A DNA stretch of 64,000 nucleotides from Smallanthus sonchifolius (Eukaryota; Streptophyta; Magnoliopsida; Asterales; Asteraceae). Numbering within the stretch: position 1 is the first letter of the stretch; each line of letters opens with the position of its first letter. The notes beneath the pieces were generated by a model. That model had not been told where the DNA came from, ran no database searches, and saw only the letters and a program-made list of their open reading frames with translations. Both the position numbers and the translations under genes were made by a program. Shown here piece by piece: positions 1 to 12,479 of the stretch. Where the stretch lies: contig CM042042.1 in the NCBI GenBank assembly GCA_023525975.1, positions 627,501 to 691,500 on the forward strand. The letters run 5' to 3'.

Positions 1-261
1 TTGCGATTAGAATTCATTTCAGACGAGTATTGATTTATATTTTTTTTATTGAACCTTCGATGCCTACGTTTAATATTGTGAACAACCACACTAGATCACG
101 TTGCAACAAAATCCATGTAAAAGAAGCAAATGTATGTAATCGTAAGCAAAAAAGTTTCATCGACTTGTTAGGATTGTAAGAAAAAAAATTATATTTTGGA
201 ATATATAGGGCCTCGGAATTTTTGTTCGCTTTAGGCCCCCAAAATGGTTGAGCCGGCCCTG
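1..261. mobile_element. Terminal remnant of a hAT-like transposon
   Basis: The stretch ends at 250-261 in GAGCCGGCCCTG. Its reverse complement CAGGGCCGGCTC looks like the terminal inverted repeat of a common plant hAT group, and it is preceded by the usual run of G/C-rich 'ggccccc' sequence. The other end is outside the window or lost, so no target duplication can be tested. No transposase domain is readable. The assignment rests only on the terminal motif. Confidence 0.35.
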
Positions 262-481
262 CTCCCCCTTCCAAGCCCATTTCACATAGACTTAGTGACG
301 TCATGGTTGGGAAATAGGAAGTAACTACCTAGGCTAGGTCCATGTAAATAAACGGACTGAACTTAAGGTTCGATGAGAGGCCGCCAGGTTAAGATGGCTA
401 AAGCCTAAATGGGTAACAGGTCTGTAAGCCCAATATCTCTGGGCCATTTTCAGTTAAACCCATGTTTTTTTTCCTTCTACT

Positions 482-2925
482 TGTGACATCCGACAATTTC
501 ATGTTAACTCCGTTAACTCAAACCTCGTTAGTTCAAACATTATTCATTGCAAACCCAGTTATCTCAGTTAGTCACACGTGCATGGCATTTAATTAGGTTA
601 ATTAAATGTGTCAGTTAGTTCACACACGGCGAATCGCACTCGAGTCTAACCCGAAACGTTGGTGATTAATCAAGATTAATATTACAAACATTTAATAATT
701 TATATTTAATATAAATTATATGAGTTTTATGTGATACGTGACTTTACGTGAACTATGTGGATTTTCTTGTTATCGCGCATGTTATCGGATATTAATCGTG
801 TTAACTATTTTTATAAAAATTAGAGTTTTTATAAATATAATAATTAAGAGATTTAATTAGTAATTAAATGATTAATTGTAATTAAAAAGCCCATGAACTT
901 AGAAAGCCCATGATTCATTAAAACTCATCCATCCATGTATAAAAGGAAAATTATAAAAATTTAAAACCTAATTCCTTTTTTTTGTTGTGGCCGTCGACCC
1001 CCCCCCCCCCCTTTTCTCTTTGAGCCGCGACCTTCAAGCCACCCAAACACGCATCGATCGAGCTTCAATCGTGAAACCGAAAGTGAATACGTGCTAGTCT
1101 AGGCATTCCTAACACTCCTACGTAAGTCGTTTCATCGAATTCCGTCATTTTTTCATTATGATTTTTATGATCGAAACCCTAGTTCATCCAAACTTGATAT
1201 TTTCGAAATATGATAATGAATTAGTTAATTGTTTGATATTGTTGTATCGTATTGGTGATTTTATGAAAATATGTGAAACCCTAGTTTCCATACGAAGTGT
1301 AAATTAAGATTTGTTGTTTATGTGAAGTATAGGAATTGCATGCTAGAAGTAGATTATGATTAATATAGTTATAATTATATTAGTTGAAAGATTTTGGAGT
1401 GATTAGACGTGTTAATTGTGTAAACAAAGCGTATAATAGATGACTTACTAAAAGAGAAAACTTTGTTGAAAGCTGATTTTTGAATGTGAGGTTTCTTGAC
1501 GTGCATGACATTATTAAATGATACTAGTATGTTATTATGAAGGTAATGAAGCTTGTTAAAGTGTTGTTGAATACAAATAGCATGTTTAGATCATAGGTTA
1601 CTAAAAGTATAAACTTTTGCGATTTGGAACTTGATGTCTAAACTTAATGATGTGTGTTATGGTAATCTGTTATGTATTAGCATGTGTAGATAGACATGGA
1701 ATGATGATACGAACGTGTTATAGATAATGTGATTCGTTTGAAAGCAAACATGAGTTTATATATATTTTCAACAAAAAAAAATTAATGTAACGTGTATTGT
1801 TGACGTAGTTTGCCATGCTAAATTAGTTATGACTTAGGTAGCATGAAACGTGAATTATTTGTGTGCTAAGCGTGTTGTTATACAAGTCAAACATTTAATC
1901 ACTAAACGGGTCACCAACGGGTCGTCGAGTCAAACTTAGTCAAACTTAGTCAAACTTGGTTAAACTTAGTCAAACTTTGTCAAACTTAGTCAAACCTTTT
2001 CTAAACACTTAAACAATAGTATTGTTTGGATACTAAGGGTTCGTATCAACTTGCACAAACACACACTTATAAACCGGTGTTTATAGGTGGCAGTTAGTCG
2101 TCAAGCATTCTAAGTTCGCTTTCTTTCGCACGCACTCTAAGGTGAGTTTCACGGCCCATTTTCTTATGATTTAAACTTGGGGGAGAAAACATGGGTACAA
2201 ACATTTAGATCTTACATTTCTTTTATATCACTTGTGTACTAAGCGCAAACATATCATGCAAGTCCTTACTTATCGAACAATTTAATATATGAGATAGCGA
2301 GGTAATCTTGAGTAGTACTAATGGGCATTGACAAGCCCCACCCGCGTTAGTCGCGCTAACACGACAGGTAGTCGAACAGGTGTAACATTGACCTAAACAT
2401 TTACCATTGATCATGATAGTCATGGTAGGAGGCAGTTCAAACATAAACAGTCAGCTGCGGTGTCGAAACGCTTTAGTAACATGTAACTAGGTTAGCTACC
2501 TATGATATAAATTGTAAATGGTTTTATCTAGTATTCTTTACAAACATTGAAACCTGTGAACTCACCAACCTAGTGTTGACACGTTTTAGCATGTTTTCTC
2601 AGGTCATTAAGGTACAAGCACAAACTAAGGCATGCATGCATTCGAAGTCCATCATTTTCAAACTCAAGAACTATTTATTTTATTTATTGTTGAACTATTT
2701 ATTTTTGGCGCGACTGTTTTGGCGCTTGCTTTTCATTTAACTTTTCGCTTCCGCAGTTTTACATTAAATCAGTGTTTTCATTACTAGTGTTGCATCGTGA
2801 CTATGAGCAATACTAGTGTTTTTCTTAAACTCATATAGAGTCGTTCAAAGTAACTAATGACTGAGATCCTGGTATGTCACGCTCCTAACGGTAAAACTCC
2901 GTTAGTGGATTTTGGGGGTGTGACA
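482..2925 (+). mobile_element. Solo LTR of a Tekay-like gypsy element
   Basis: The segment begins TGTGACATCC and ends GGGGGTGTGACA. It is flanked on both sides by the same 5 bp, CTACT (477-481 and 2926-2930). The ends and many internal stretches match the reverse complement of the 2.6-kb LTRs at 41959-44580 and 50396-53017, including the block around ACCAACGGGTCGTCG and the start motif next to GTTAACTCCGTTAACTC. No internal region, PBS or coding sequence is present. This is the product expected from recombination between two LTRs of one inserted element. It is older than the full-length copy, because it differs at many positions and lacks the CGCG palindrome array of that copy. Confidence 0.9.
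1929..1997. repeat. Tandem GTCAAACTTA repeat inside the solo LTR
   Basis: About six to seven units of a 10-11 bp motif (GTCAAACTTA and variants with TTGG or TTTG) follow one another. The matching place in the full-length LTRs holds one unit, so this is a local expansion in the solo LTR. Confidence 0.8.
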
Positions 2926-3411
2926 CTACTAGTTTGGACTTTGGAAAGGGAATTCAAAATAAGTGGTATCGTAGTATTTAATTTGCACGGTAAAAGATAT
3001 TTTATATTTTTTACACATTTTTTGAAAGATAATTTTTGACCTTCAAAATGGTATGACAAAAGAAAGTATATAAATTTAAAAAATATGATATTTATACGTC
3101 AAAACTGCTCCTATTAAATCTTAATTATTTTACTCTTTTAAAATCATGGATAGGGATACTTATCAATCAAGTCTAAGTCGAGCCGAATTTTGTTTAGGCT
3201 TGAGCTCGAAAGTAAACGAGTCAGTTGGGTTTGACTCGTAAACCCTAAACGAGCTAAAATTTAAGTTCAAACTCAACTCAAATAAAGCTCAAATCACTTG
3301 GATAAAGCTCGTATTATTTTGAAATTTTGTTGTCTCTGTATTTCTTGTATATATGGAGTTATGGATGGATATAACAATAAAAAATAATATTGTTATACAA
3401 ATATATCTATA
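2926..3411. other. Intergenic, degraded repeat sequence
   Basis: AT-rich flank of the solo LTR. Around 3150-3310 there are repeated 'gagctcgaa', 'aacgagtc' and 'aaagctcaaa' words, which resemble a decayed hAT element of the cgagct-rich type seen intact at 27624-28164. No gene is visible. Confidence 0.4.
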
Positions 3412-3674
3412 TCTATACTATATAATAAATAAATGGTTTTTCATGACACGTGTCGCCTCCATATTTTTTCTTATAATTTTTTCCCCTCAGTCTCTCTTAT
3501 TAAATATATATATATATATCTTTGTTAATAAAAATATTTATTTTAAATTATCACTTATTATAAGAAATTTAAAATCCAATTATGTAACTTTTATTTTCAA
3601 TCAAATAGTAAATGAAAGTAAAATTACATTAAATAGTAATTAACATATTTTCGAAACCCAATTATATACATTAA

Positions 3675-4534
3675 CTAGGTTAGTTCCCGTGTATTACACG
3701 GTTAATGAAAAGAAACATATATTATTCATAAGTGTCTAAATAAGAATTACTTTACATAGTGAAAAAAAATTAAATTACAATTACATTCATAAAACCAAAT
3801 TACATAAGGTAAATTTTTTAGATTCTAGAAAGTTGATTTTGATTAATTGTTATTTGCTTAACAAAGATAAGTTGTTAATTTTTTTTAAAAATTTTCAATT
3901 TAATTCTCTAATTATAGTAAATTTGCGAGAGTTAATTTATTGATTTTGTTATAATTTAAAGAATACAAAGTTCAAAATTTTCAAATCAAACGGTTTTTAA
4001 GTTCTAGTCAAATGATATTAAATAATTTTAGCAATTATATTTGTTAAGCATTTATTATTTGTGAGAGGTTTAAAATCTTAAATTATAATTAAACTTTAGG
4101 TGGGAAAACTATTTTACAAAAACCTTTATTTATTAGGGAGTATAGATTAGTATTTTTCTTTAATTAGTTATATTTTGAATTCTTATTATATATTTTTATT
4201 TAATATAGTTATTATATATATTTATAATATAATTATTATTTAATAAGATATAGGTGCATTTATTAGGAGAGAGAGACGGGAAACCAATGTGAGGAGGCAT
4301 GAGGGAGTGACATGTGGCAATCCAAAACCTTTATTTATTAGTATGTATAGATTTAAAATAAATGTGTTTTATTATTATAATTATTAATTTGTTTAAAAAT
4401 ATATTATTATTGAAAATATGAAAGTGTATTTATTATGAGAGAGAGGCGGGAAAAATTTATAAGATTGAATGTGGAGGCGACATGTGGCGGCGACATGTGG
4501 CCTTGAGAAACCTTTATTTATTATATAGTATAGA
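3675..4534 (-). mobile_element. Nested Helitron-like element, minus orientation
   Basis: On the minus strand the 5' end reads TCTATACTATATAATAAA (right border 4534). The 3' end has the hairpin CCGTGTAATACACGG followed by CTAG (left border 3675) with a T beyond it on that strand. The flanks therefore give the A/T insertion context of Helitrons. The ends are nearly the same as those of the surrounding plus-strand copy. No open reading frame is supported. Confidence 0.5.
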
Positions 4535-4540
4535 TTTTAT
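4095..4540 (-). repeat. Three successive Helitron 5'-end units
   Basis: Three minus-oriented 5' ends lie in a row: CTTTATTTATTAGGGAGTAT near 4122, CTTTATTTATTAGTATGTAT near 4329 and CTTTATTTATTATATAGTAT near 4512, each followed by AGA. The last two are preceded by the same GAGAGAG...CGGGAAA...ACATGTGGC block. The arrangement suggests repeated insertion or duplication of the same terminus. Confidence 0.55.
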
Positions 4541-5093
4541 ATATTTTGAATTTTGTTTTCTATCCGTAGTATATAGTGTATATTGTAAACAATTAAGTTT
4601 TATGTATCATGTGAGTGTACATTTGTAAGTTATTGGATCATATTAGTAATGTAAACTAACAAATTTTGCAGATAGTCGAGTGTTGTAGACAAGCGTGTTG
4701 TTTGGCGTTCATGTATGGTGTGGGTAGTTGGATTTTTAACTACTAAATCTTGTTGAGGTTTATATGGATGGCTAATGCCTGCGCGAAATGATTCATTTCA
4801 TTGCAGTGCCTAATACAATCATGCATTTCTGATGGAGTAAGATAACGAGAAAGTTGTGTAGATATTTAGGGCAGTGTGCTTACGAATAACAATTTTACAT
4901 CTGTAAAAATATATACATAAATATTTAAGAATTTTATTTATTGATATTTTTCACCCGTTTGTAGTACACGGGTTCTGAGCTAGGAAATATATATATAACC
5001 ACATAACATGTGGATTTTTTTTAGCTTATAAAAATTGAGATTCTTAAATGACACGTTTAACTTGAACGAGTCAAACAAATGAGCAAACGAGAG

Positions 5094-5720
5094 TAGAGGT
5101 GCACAAATCGGTTTTTCTCAAGAAGCGGTTTCGGTTCCAGGTCCGGTTATTTGTTGAAAAATAGGAACCTATGTTCCCGGTTCTGGTTTTTCAAGAACCG
5201 GTTTCGGCTCTTACCGGTTCCGGTAATTGAAGACGCGTATTTCAAGAACGTATTTTCAGGTATTCGAAAAACTTAGTTAAACATATAAATACATTAATTA
5301 AACATATAAAATAACTAACTTAAAAAGTCCAATAACATTAAAAAACTTAAAATGTTATAAAATAGATAAATGTTTAAAACATAAACTCATAAAACATAAA
5401 AAAAATTATATAAAAAAACTAGACTCTCTGACCCGTTTGACTCATAGAACTTTTTTTTTTCACTTTTAGTTTTAACCGATTTAAGTTTTACTATTATTAA
5501 AATTTTAAGCATATGCGTTATGAATCTGTAAAACATAGATGGATTAGTGTCACAAGACACAAGCGTAGAGGTGCACAAATCGGGTATTCTCAAGAACCGG
5601 TTCCATTCTAGGTCTGATTCTTAGTTGAAAAAGTGAAACCTATGTACCCGGTTCGATTCCGAAAGAACCGGTTCCGATTCCTTAGACAGTTCCAGTTCTG
5701 ATTTTTTTTGTTCACCTCTA
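5094..5720. mobile_element. hAT-type MITE with an internal second terminus
   Basis: The left end TAGAGGTGCACAAATCGG (5094) and right end TTGTTCACCTCTA (to 5720) are inverted repeats. The flanks AACGAGAG and AACAAGAG match at 7 of 8 positions, fitting a hAT 8-bp target duplication. The same left terminus occurs again at 5566, so the element is composite: either a smaller copy (5566-5720) or a duplicated end. Sequence between is AT-rich with ACCGGTT words and no coding potential. Confidence 0.6.
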
Positions 5721-6190
5721 AACAAGAGAGCTCATTCGTTCAGCTTGAAAATTGTAATAGCTGATTTGTATTAAGTTTTCAAAGCTATTTTCAAACTGAG
5801 ATAACTGACCTAATTGAAATTGGGCTTTTAATTTAGAAAAAAAAAATAAAAATATCCTTTGGTCATAATTTTGTGATTCAGACAGTGTTTTCATAACCGG
5901 ATTGGATTGGGCGGACCGACTGAACATAATCAGTCCGATTTGTATATAGTTGAATCGCTTTCAATTAAACCGGGTGAATGTACCGGATTTCAAACATTTT
6001 TTATTTTTATTTCTTTCAAAATCTAATTTTCTCATTAATTTAGTATTTCAAATTGTATATTTTATTTATTTAAACCTTCATATGTTTATTAAAATTGGTA
6101 AATTTTTATGAAAAAAATGTTTTTTTTTATATTTTATGTTTATATACACGGTTTTAATTTTTTATATTATTTATAATTTCATTCTGACAA
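5721..6190. other. Upstream region of the CFIm25 gene
   Basis: AT-rich non-coding DNA leading into the transcribed region of the plus-strand gene. CT-rich sequence from about 6220 (CTCTCTCTACTCTAG) looks like a 5' leader. No certain TATA box or transposon end could be singled out. Confidence 0.35.
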
Positions 6191-6326
6191 CATTGGATTT
6201 AAATTTGGGAAACAACAAAGAAAGCCTCTCTCTACTCTAGCCGTCGGTCCACCTTCAAATCAAAATTTCCCTTTCGATCTTCAGTCTCAACATCGATTCG
6301 ATCTCCACTTTGTAATCGTGCGAAAG

Positions 6327-9300
6327 ATGGTGGTGTCTCCAGTCGTAAACACATACCCTTTATCAAGCTACTCCTTCGGCACAAAAGAACCTAAAATGGA
6401 GAAAGATACTTCTGTCGCTGACCGTCTTGCTCGAATGAAACTCAAGTATGCGTTATTCTTCATTATTATGTTTCATTTATGCGTATATGTAATCCTGTAC
6501 TAGTTTTGGTTGCTCGAACAACGTGGAAAGAAACCCTAGAAGCTATTTTTGAGGATTTGCTGTTTTAGGGTTTTTTTTAGTTTCTTTTCTGATCGATAAT
6601 TTTACTTTAAGCAAAATTAATCTTACTCCTGCGCGTGTTGAATGTGATTACGGTGTCTTCAACAATCAAAATGAGACATTGAGATAATTAAAAGGTTTTT
6701 ACAGCAATTCCTTCATATGATTATTTTGACCTGATAACCAGAAAGTCAAACTCAAAGTCTAAATCATATCTTTTACTAAAATATCAAGACTTACTCATAT
6801 CTAGTTTTTGGACTTTGGACATTGATATGTAATTCTCTGTAGTTCTTGGTGTATACAAAAATAGGGAAAACTTCACATAATCGTAACCAAGTTTCCATCT
6901 GTTCTATTTTAGTCACTCAATTTTTTTGTCTCGTTACGGTTAGTGAAGTTTCACCTGCTGTTCCAACCTTGCACAATTACCAGGTTAACATGTTACTTTT
7001 TTTGGATTTCATTTTGTGGATATGGTGAAATTGTTGGTTTACTATTTTTGGATTTCATTCTCACCATATCCATATAATGAAATCCAAAACGAGTGACCTT
7101 TTACCTGTTAATTGCTCAAGGTTGGAACAGCATGTGAAACTTTGTTACTATTATGTGAAGTTACTCCTAAAAAGTACTAAAAATAGGAAAAACGGTGGAA
7201 GAATAAATCGAGTTTGAATTCTTACAATCACCATGTGGATAAGTGGAATGTGTACATGGTCAACAACAGGATTCTTTGTCTGTGGATTTCAGTAGATATT
7301 ACATTTGAAAATAGTTATGATATGTGACTACTGACTCATGATTTAAGTTATAAGCCCTAGGAAACTGATTGTCTGATGGCTCTGTGTGATCTCTTTCTTA
7401 TTATATCTGTTGCGTAAAGTTGATGAAGTGAGTTAACTTTTTGATTCTGCAGTTATATGAAGGAAGGTATGAGGACCAGTGTTGAAGCTATCTTACTGGT
7501 TAGTTTTAACTCTTCTGCTAAGTTATAAATTATCGTTATTATATGCTTGTTACGCGTAGGACTAGGTTTTACAATCTTACAATTGAGATTTGTCAATGTT
7601 TATATTTTGAAGTCCCTTTATTTTGTCTCACCATGTTACATGGGGTTTGCAAGTTGTCTTATCTTAGTTTCTGAAAGTCGAGCGGTTTTTAGTTATGATT
7701 AGCATTTTGATGCATTCTTGGATCAATGAGTTAGTCATTCCTCTATTTAGTTGTTCCTCTGTTTTCGTGAGTCTCTTGATGAGTTTCTGATAGAGTCACA
7801 GACTGACTATGAGTTTCCTACTGAGTGATTAACTTTTGGTCGTTGTGATTGTCTTTTTGTTGCTAGCAAATCATCAGTCTTGCAAAAATGCTAAAAAGAA
7901 AAGATAAAAAGAACACTACACATTATAGGAATGAATATTATGGGACAAAATTTGCCAAGCTAATGAATTTGTACACATCAAATCATCAATTTTTGTTTTC
8001 ATTGATGTGCGTTACTCTTGTTTTAAAATGTTTCATGAACTTGCAGGTGCAAGAGCATAATCATCCCCACATTCTTCTTCTGCAAATCGGCAACACATTC
8101 TGTAAACTTCCTGGTGGTCGACTGAAGCCTGGAGAAAACGGTATTATATTTCACCCGATTATCATTGACTGCCATGCATAAATCCATTCATCTGAAATTG
8201 ACTATGTGTATTATTTATCATTGTTATCTTGTAGAAGTTGAAGGCTTGAAAAGAAAATTGTCAAGCAAACTTGCTGCTAATTCCCCTAATATGCAACCTA
8301 ATTGGCAGGTTTGTTAATTACTTCTTATTATATTTGTTTTTCTGTTCCCTTACAAAGAAATTTATATAATTTTGCAAGCAGAACCCTATGATATGGGAAC
8401 TTTTATCTAAACCTAAATTGTTGTAAAATGAGGCTATGTTGATAACTAGTCTCCAGGAACATCAAGAAATCAAAACAAATCTTAACAAACTTTTATTGAG
8501 TATTTTGTGAGGTCTTAACAAACTAAGAACCTGATTAGTCCATGGTTGGAAAAATCGCTCGGCGCTAGGCGGGCGGTGGGGTGGGGCCTAGGCCTAGGCG
8601 GGATTAATAGGATTGGAATTTTTATATGTAATTTTCAGTTTTTTATATAAATACACACATTTTTATATGTAATTTTTATAAAAATGTTCATTCTTAAATA
8701 TTTATACACATATTTGATTGGAATTTGAAGGGTTTGGCTGGAAATTCCAAGGTTTTGCCGGAAAATCCAAAGTTTTCGCCGGAATTTGGCCGAAAATTTC
8801 AGGTTTTTACCGGAATTTTCTCCGGAATCTGGGCGCCTAGGACCGATTCCGAGTAATGGTCCGCCTAGGCTCAAAATTGCAAGTATGTGATTACAATGTT
8901 AAAATCAATAAATTAGAAACAAGTTGGCTATTTATTACAAGTCTTGTCTTAAGTTGTTGATATTTATTATTTCCATGTCTCTTCTAGCTTTTTACTTTAG
9001 TATAATAAAATAATACATCCTTTGTCCCAAGTGAATGCAATGATTTTCTTTTCTTGACATCCAAAATTATCTCGTTGCAAGTTAGTAACCATTACAAAAT
9101 ATTTATGGCATTCATTCTGGTCCACTAGATTCCTTTGTTTTGTCATCACTCATCATCAAAGGCTGTTATAGTTTAACTAATAATCTAATATTTTTCTTAG
9201 ATTATTCTCCCATTTAACATTAGCTCGTAATTTTGCAGATTGGCGAGTGTGTGGCTGTATGGTGGAGGCCAAACTTTGAAACTATTATGTACCCATATTG

Positions 9301-10390
9301 CCCTCCACACATCTCAAAACCCAAGGTTAAGGATCTTTGGGTCTTCAGATCCATAATTACTTTGGTTTCATGTACTTTGTTTTTTGGTTTAGTTAACATA
9401 TGTTCACATTTTTTTATTTTTATTTTTTTTTATTTTGAGTTTAAATCTTATTATATGAAACGGACTGACAATTTTTTCCGATCCAGGAATGCAAGAAACT
9501 TTATGTTGTACACTTATCGGAAAGAGAGTACTTTGCAGTGCCCAAAAATCTGAAACTTCTTGCTGTACCATTGTTTGAGCTTTACGACAATGTTCAGGTA
9601 AACACTTGTTTTTGAAAGATTCCGAGTTAAAAAGACTTGTCTGCCCTTGTTATAAGTTGTTGCTTGCTGTTCATTTAGGTCCACATGGTTCCCTATGTTG
9701 TCTGTTTGGAAGGGTATTTTAGATGTTTACTTAATGTTCATGCATTTATGGCAAACCTTGTGCGTGATCAAATGTCGCACATTGCCTGGACAGAGCAAGT
9801 ACAATTGGTTAAAAATTCGAGTTCAATTATTTATTTATCAGTTCTTTTTCTTGAACTGAAACCATACCCGTCAATTTTATCGTTAAAAAGTTACCATTTT
9901 ACCTCAAAAGTTAAATTGAATCGGAACAAATTACAAATTTGATAAATCAAGTTAACAATTTTGGTGCTGATTAGTGTATTTTCTTTCTTACTCCTCCCTT
10001 CCCAAGAAACTAGTGTACATTGACTTTTGGAAGTCAAAAGGCTCAGTTTTTAACTTGCATCAGTATGATTAAGCTTTTCATGAAAAAAATAAGCACAACA
10101 TTTATACTATCATTACAAATAGAAACTATTGGTGGTCACAAATGTAATTGTAAAGGGTTCATACTAAATTTGTGTTTTGACCTTTTAACTTTCAGAGTTC
10201 AAATTGATCTAGTTAAACTCGAAACTTTACAGAAAAAGGAAATGATTACAGTTTTCATAGGATTTTTATATGGGTAACATCATTATGCTTAATATATGGT
10301 CAATTTTCTTTTATGCAGAGATATGGGCCGGTGATTTCAACCATTCCTCAGCAGCTTTCTAGATTTCAGTTCAACATGATTTCCGGATGA
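6327..10390 (+). CDS. CFIS2: Pre-mRNA cleavage factor Im 25-kDa subunit (CFIm25/NUDT21 type)
   Basis: Seven exons join with intact GT-AG introns and conserved phase: 6327-6445, 7453-7498, 8047-8140, 8235-8308, 9239-9325, 9487-9597 and 10319-10390. They give 200 residues, the usual length of the shorter plant CFIm25 paralogue. The protein opens MVVSPVVNTYPLSSYSFGTK, carries a Nudix-like segment (GGRLKPGEN, then GLKRKLSSKL) and ends RFQFNMISG. The family recognises UGUA in pre-mRNA and, with the CFIm68-type subunit, helps choose poly(A) sites in the nucleus. Its Nudix fold is not a hydrolase, and here too the catalytic REXXEE is replaced by KRKLSSK. The ATG at 6327 is chosen because it starts the conserved N terminus; the GTG nine bases earlier is not needed. 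Introns 1 and 4 contain MITE-like sequences. The numbering CFIS1 versus CFIS2 is from memory; the family call is very firm. Confidence 0.95.
6864..7168. mobile_element. Foldback MITE in intron 1 of the CFIm25 gene
   Basis: Long inverted arms: ACTTCACATAATCGTAAC at 6870 pairs with GTTACTATTATGTGAAGT ending about 7163. Inner pairs include GTTCCAACCTTG with CAAGGTTGGAAC and GATTTCATT with AATGAAATC. The loop is near 7040. No coding sequence is present. Flanks contain AAAAATAGG on both sides, but an exact target duplication could not be fixed. Confidence 0.65.
8543..8880. mobile_element. Small CTAGGCG-rich repeat in intron 4 of the CFIm25 gene
   Basis: GC-rich ends, GGCGCTAGGCGGGCGG near 8560 and GGTCCGCCTAGGC near 8858, enclose AT-rich sequence and repeated 'ccggaattt' words. 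This looks like a non-autonomous DNA transposon. Clean terminal repeats and target duplications were not found. Confidence 0.4.
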
Positions 10391-11266
10391 ATGTGCATCA
10401 GATTCGAGCATTTGCATTAAAAAATTTGGATTTGGTAACAAACTTTCATCAGAAGTTATGGTATTTACAGAACTCGACCTGGAGATTAAAGTTAAAGTGA
10501 GTCTAATTTGGCAGTTTGTTGTGCTTGTTTGTGGTAGAGATGATTTGGTTAAGTGTGTTGCTAGACTTGATTTATGCTGGATTATGAAAATTTCGCATAT
10601 AAATGATCTAGAATCATGTAGCAATCTTTAATAACTTGCTTTGGTAAATCTATTTAAGTGCTAGTTTCATGGAGATTGTATCTTAGTAACGTCACTCGTG
10701 GACTGCATCATTCCGAATCTACAATAAGAGCATTGTCAAGGCCCCTCTTACCTCCACGCTAGTAGCGGCCCAATCCACCCATATGGGCATCGACAACCCC
10801 TTCGTCCTCTTACAATCTCTCATGCATGGACTCACTTTTCCCTTTCTTTTCCTCACGAGCTATGTCTCTCCTCTCCTCCCTCTCTCGGGCATACGACTGG
10901 ACAAATGCTCTCTACGTCCTTGCGTTGGAGGTGCTCTACATCCTTGCATTAGAGGTGCTCTAATAGCGTTGAGTGTCTGGTCATCTGGCACATCTAAAAC
11001 ACCCTACAAACTTTTCTCAAACAATGTATTCAAACCCACTAACATTCTGACTTTTCAACTTATCACTAATTTTTATATTTATTTTTTCATAGCCAACTCG
11101 TTTATTATAAAAAGTATAATATATTGTGTTTAAATGTTACATAATTAAAAATAATATATATTATTTATTTAACGAGTTTGTCATGTTCATTTAGTGAGAG
11201 TTGATAAGTGAATGTTTAATTTAGGGAGTCGTCTCTTCAATTTGAGAATTTTCTCTTCCTTTATAG
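10391..11266. other. 3' flank of the CFIm25 gene and unassigned sequence
   Basis: About 250 bases after the stop look like a 3' untranslated region (T-rich, ATTATG and AATCTTTAATAA words). From about 10725 a CT-rich stretch (AGCATTGTCAAGGCCCC ... CTCCCTCTCTCGGGC) changes the base composition and may be a MITE, but I found no matching end. Confidence 0.35.
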
Positions 11267-11269
11267 GGC

Positions 11270-11645
11270 ATGTGAAATATCAAATTTGAAGGGAAAATGC
11301 ACACAAGATGGTTCAAAGAAATGTACTGCAATTGCAAATTCAAAATGAATGCGTAAAATAGAACATAAATCTATTTATTTTATATAAAAAATATATTATA
11401 TAACAAGATAACAGAGGATAGGATAAGAACCATGAATCATATTGTTTTCTTGATAAAAAAAAAAAGATTGTTGTTTCCTAGTTCTATTTTTTGCTTTTAC
11501 AAGAACATCATTTCTTGTGATATATGAAAAGGGTTTTGCGAGATGTCCAAGATCTCCGGATCAGGATCTGTGAAAACAATGCCTTTTGGATAAGAAAGTA
11601 TTCCCGTTGCACTCACAGAAAGTGATATTCTGGCAAGAGCAAAAA
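11270..11645. repeat. Duplicated segment, copy 1
   Basis: Two blocks occur in the same order and orientation here and at 13447-13870. One is an ATCAAATTTGAAGG ... AACATAAATCTATTTA block. The other is a block with ATATGAAAAGGGTTTTG, AAGAAAGTATTC and AAGTGATATTCT. The copies differ by many substitutions and small indels, so the duplication is old. I do not recognise the parent sequence. Confidence 0.6.
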
Positions 11646-12479
11646 ATGGAACTGTGAAAACAATGCCTTTTGCATTCTCTATGATTGAAGGTTCTAACTT
11701 CAGAACTTGAAAGTTCAAGCCCTCTGGTTAAATATTTTATAAATTGACTTTTGGATTTTGTGTTGAAATGAAAATTGAACCAAGTTTAATATATAAGATC
11801 TTGGATTATTTGATTTTTTTTCAAAATTTAAACTATAATGAATTGAGTTAAAAGATAAATTGAAACTTTTAAAACAAATGATCTTGATATAATTATAACC
11901 AGGGAACGAAGTAAATTAATAAAAATATACAAATATTTAGGGATTTCCTTAATCACTTACTAAAGTGATTTGAGTTAAAAGATAAATTTGCTTTCGGTTT
12001 CTAAATTCTTTTCCGGTTAAGTTTGTTTAAAAACTTCGTTATTTCGCTGCAACGTATGAGTTTACGTAAAGAGTTTGCTTTTCCTTTTTATATAAAGTTT
12101 CGAATTCGTTTATTTATTTCGTACACGGTAAGTTTTTTAACGGTTTCGTTTTTCTTATAATATCTTTAATATTATAAACACTCTATTAAATGTTTTGCTT
12201 TTTTATGTATTCCGCGTATTAACATGCCACTGCGTGCGAGTTAACGTGACTTTTCAAAGACTTTGATTTGTTTACCGGTTTACCTTTTTATTTTATTTTT
12301 ATAAAGTTTTGCAATCGTTTGGTGTCCGGTTTTTTTTTGCTTTTTCAAAGATTTTGATTTATTTAACGGTTTATCTTTCCTCATTTTTTTTATAAAGTTC
12401 AAAGTCTTTTAGCGTCCGTATTTAATGTGTCGCGACGTGCTGTGGCCGCAAGCATTGGGGCAAATTACTAAGTTATTTT
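11646..12479. other. Unassigned AT-rich sequence
   Basis: No gene is visible. Between about 12000 and 12440 loosely repeated words (TTTTATAAAGTTT, TTTAACGGTTT, GTTTGCTTTTCC) recur at irregular spacing, suggesting a degenerate repeat. Confidence 0.3.

Larger units (their letters stand above)
3412..4983 (+). mobile_element. Helitron-like element, plus orientation
   Basis: The left end TCTATACTATATAATAAA follows an A, as expected for a Helitron 5' end. The right end has a short hairpin (ACCCGT ... ACGGGT near 4953-4973) followed about 6 bases later by CTAG, the typical 3' structure. The base after CTAG is G rather than the usual T, so the right border is less certain. No Rep/helicase coding sequence is present, so this would be a non-autonomous element. 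A second Helitron-like copy sits inside it on the other strand. Confidence 0.45.

Noticed and set aside
35..304. 89-codon minus-strand frame at the window start
   Set aside because: It runs through a hAT terminal sequence and has no domain.
8635..8874. 79-codon frame in intron 4 of the CFIm25 gene
   Set aside because: It consists of the repeated ccggaattt words of a transposon fragment.
9233..9942. Separate small genes at 9233-9553 and 9685-9942
   Set aside because: The first contains CFIm25 exon 5 read through into an intron, and the second is intron 6 sequence.
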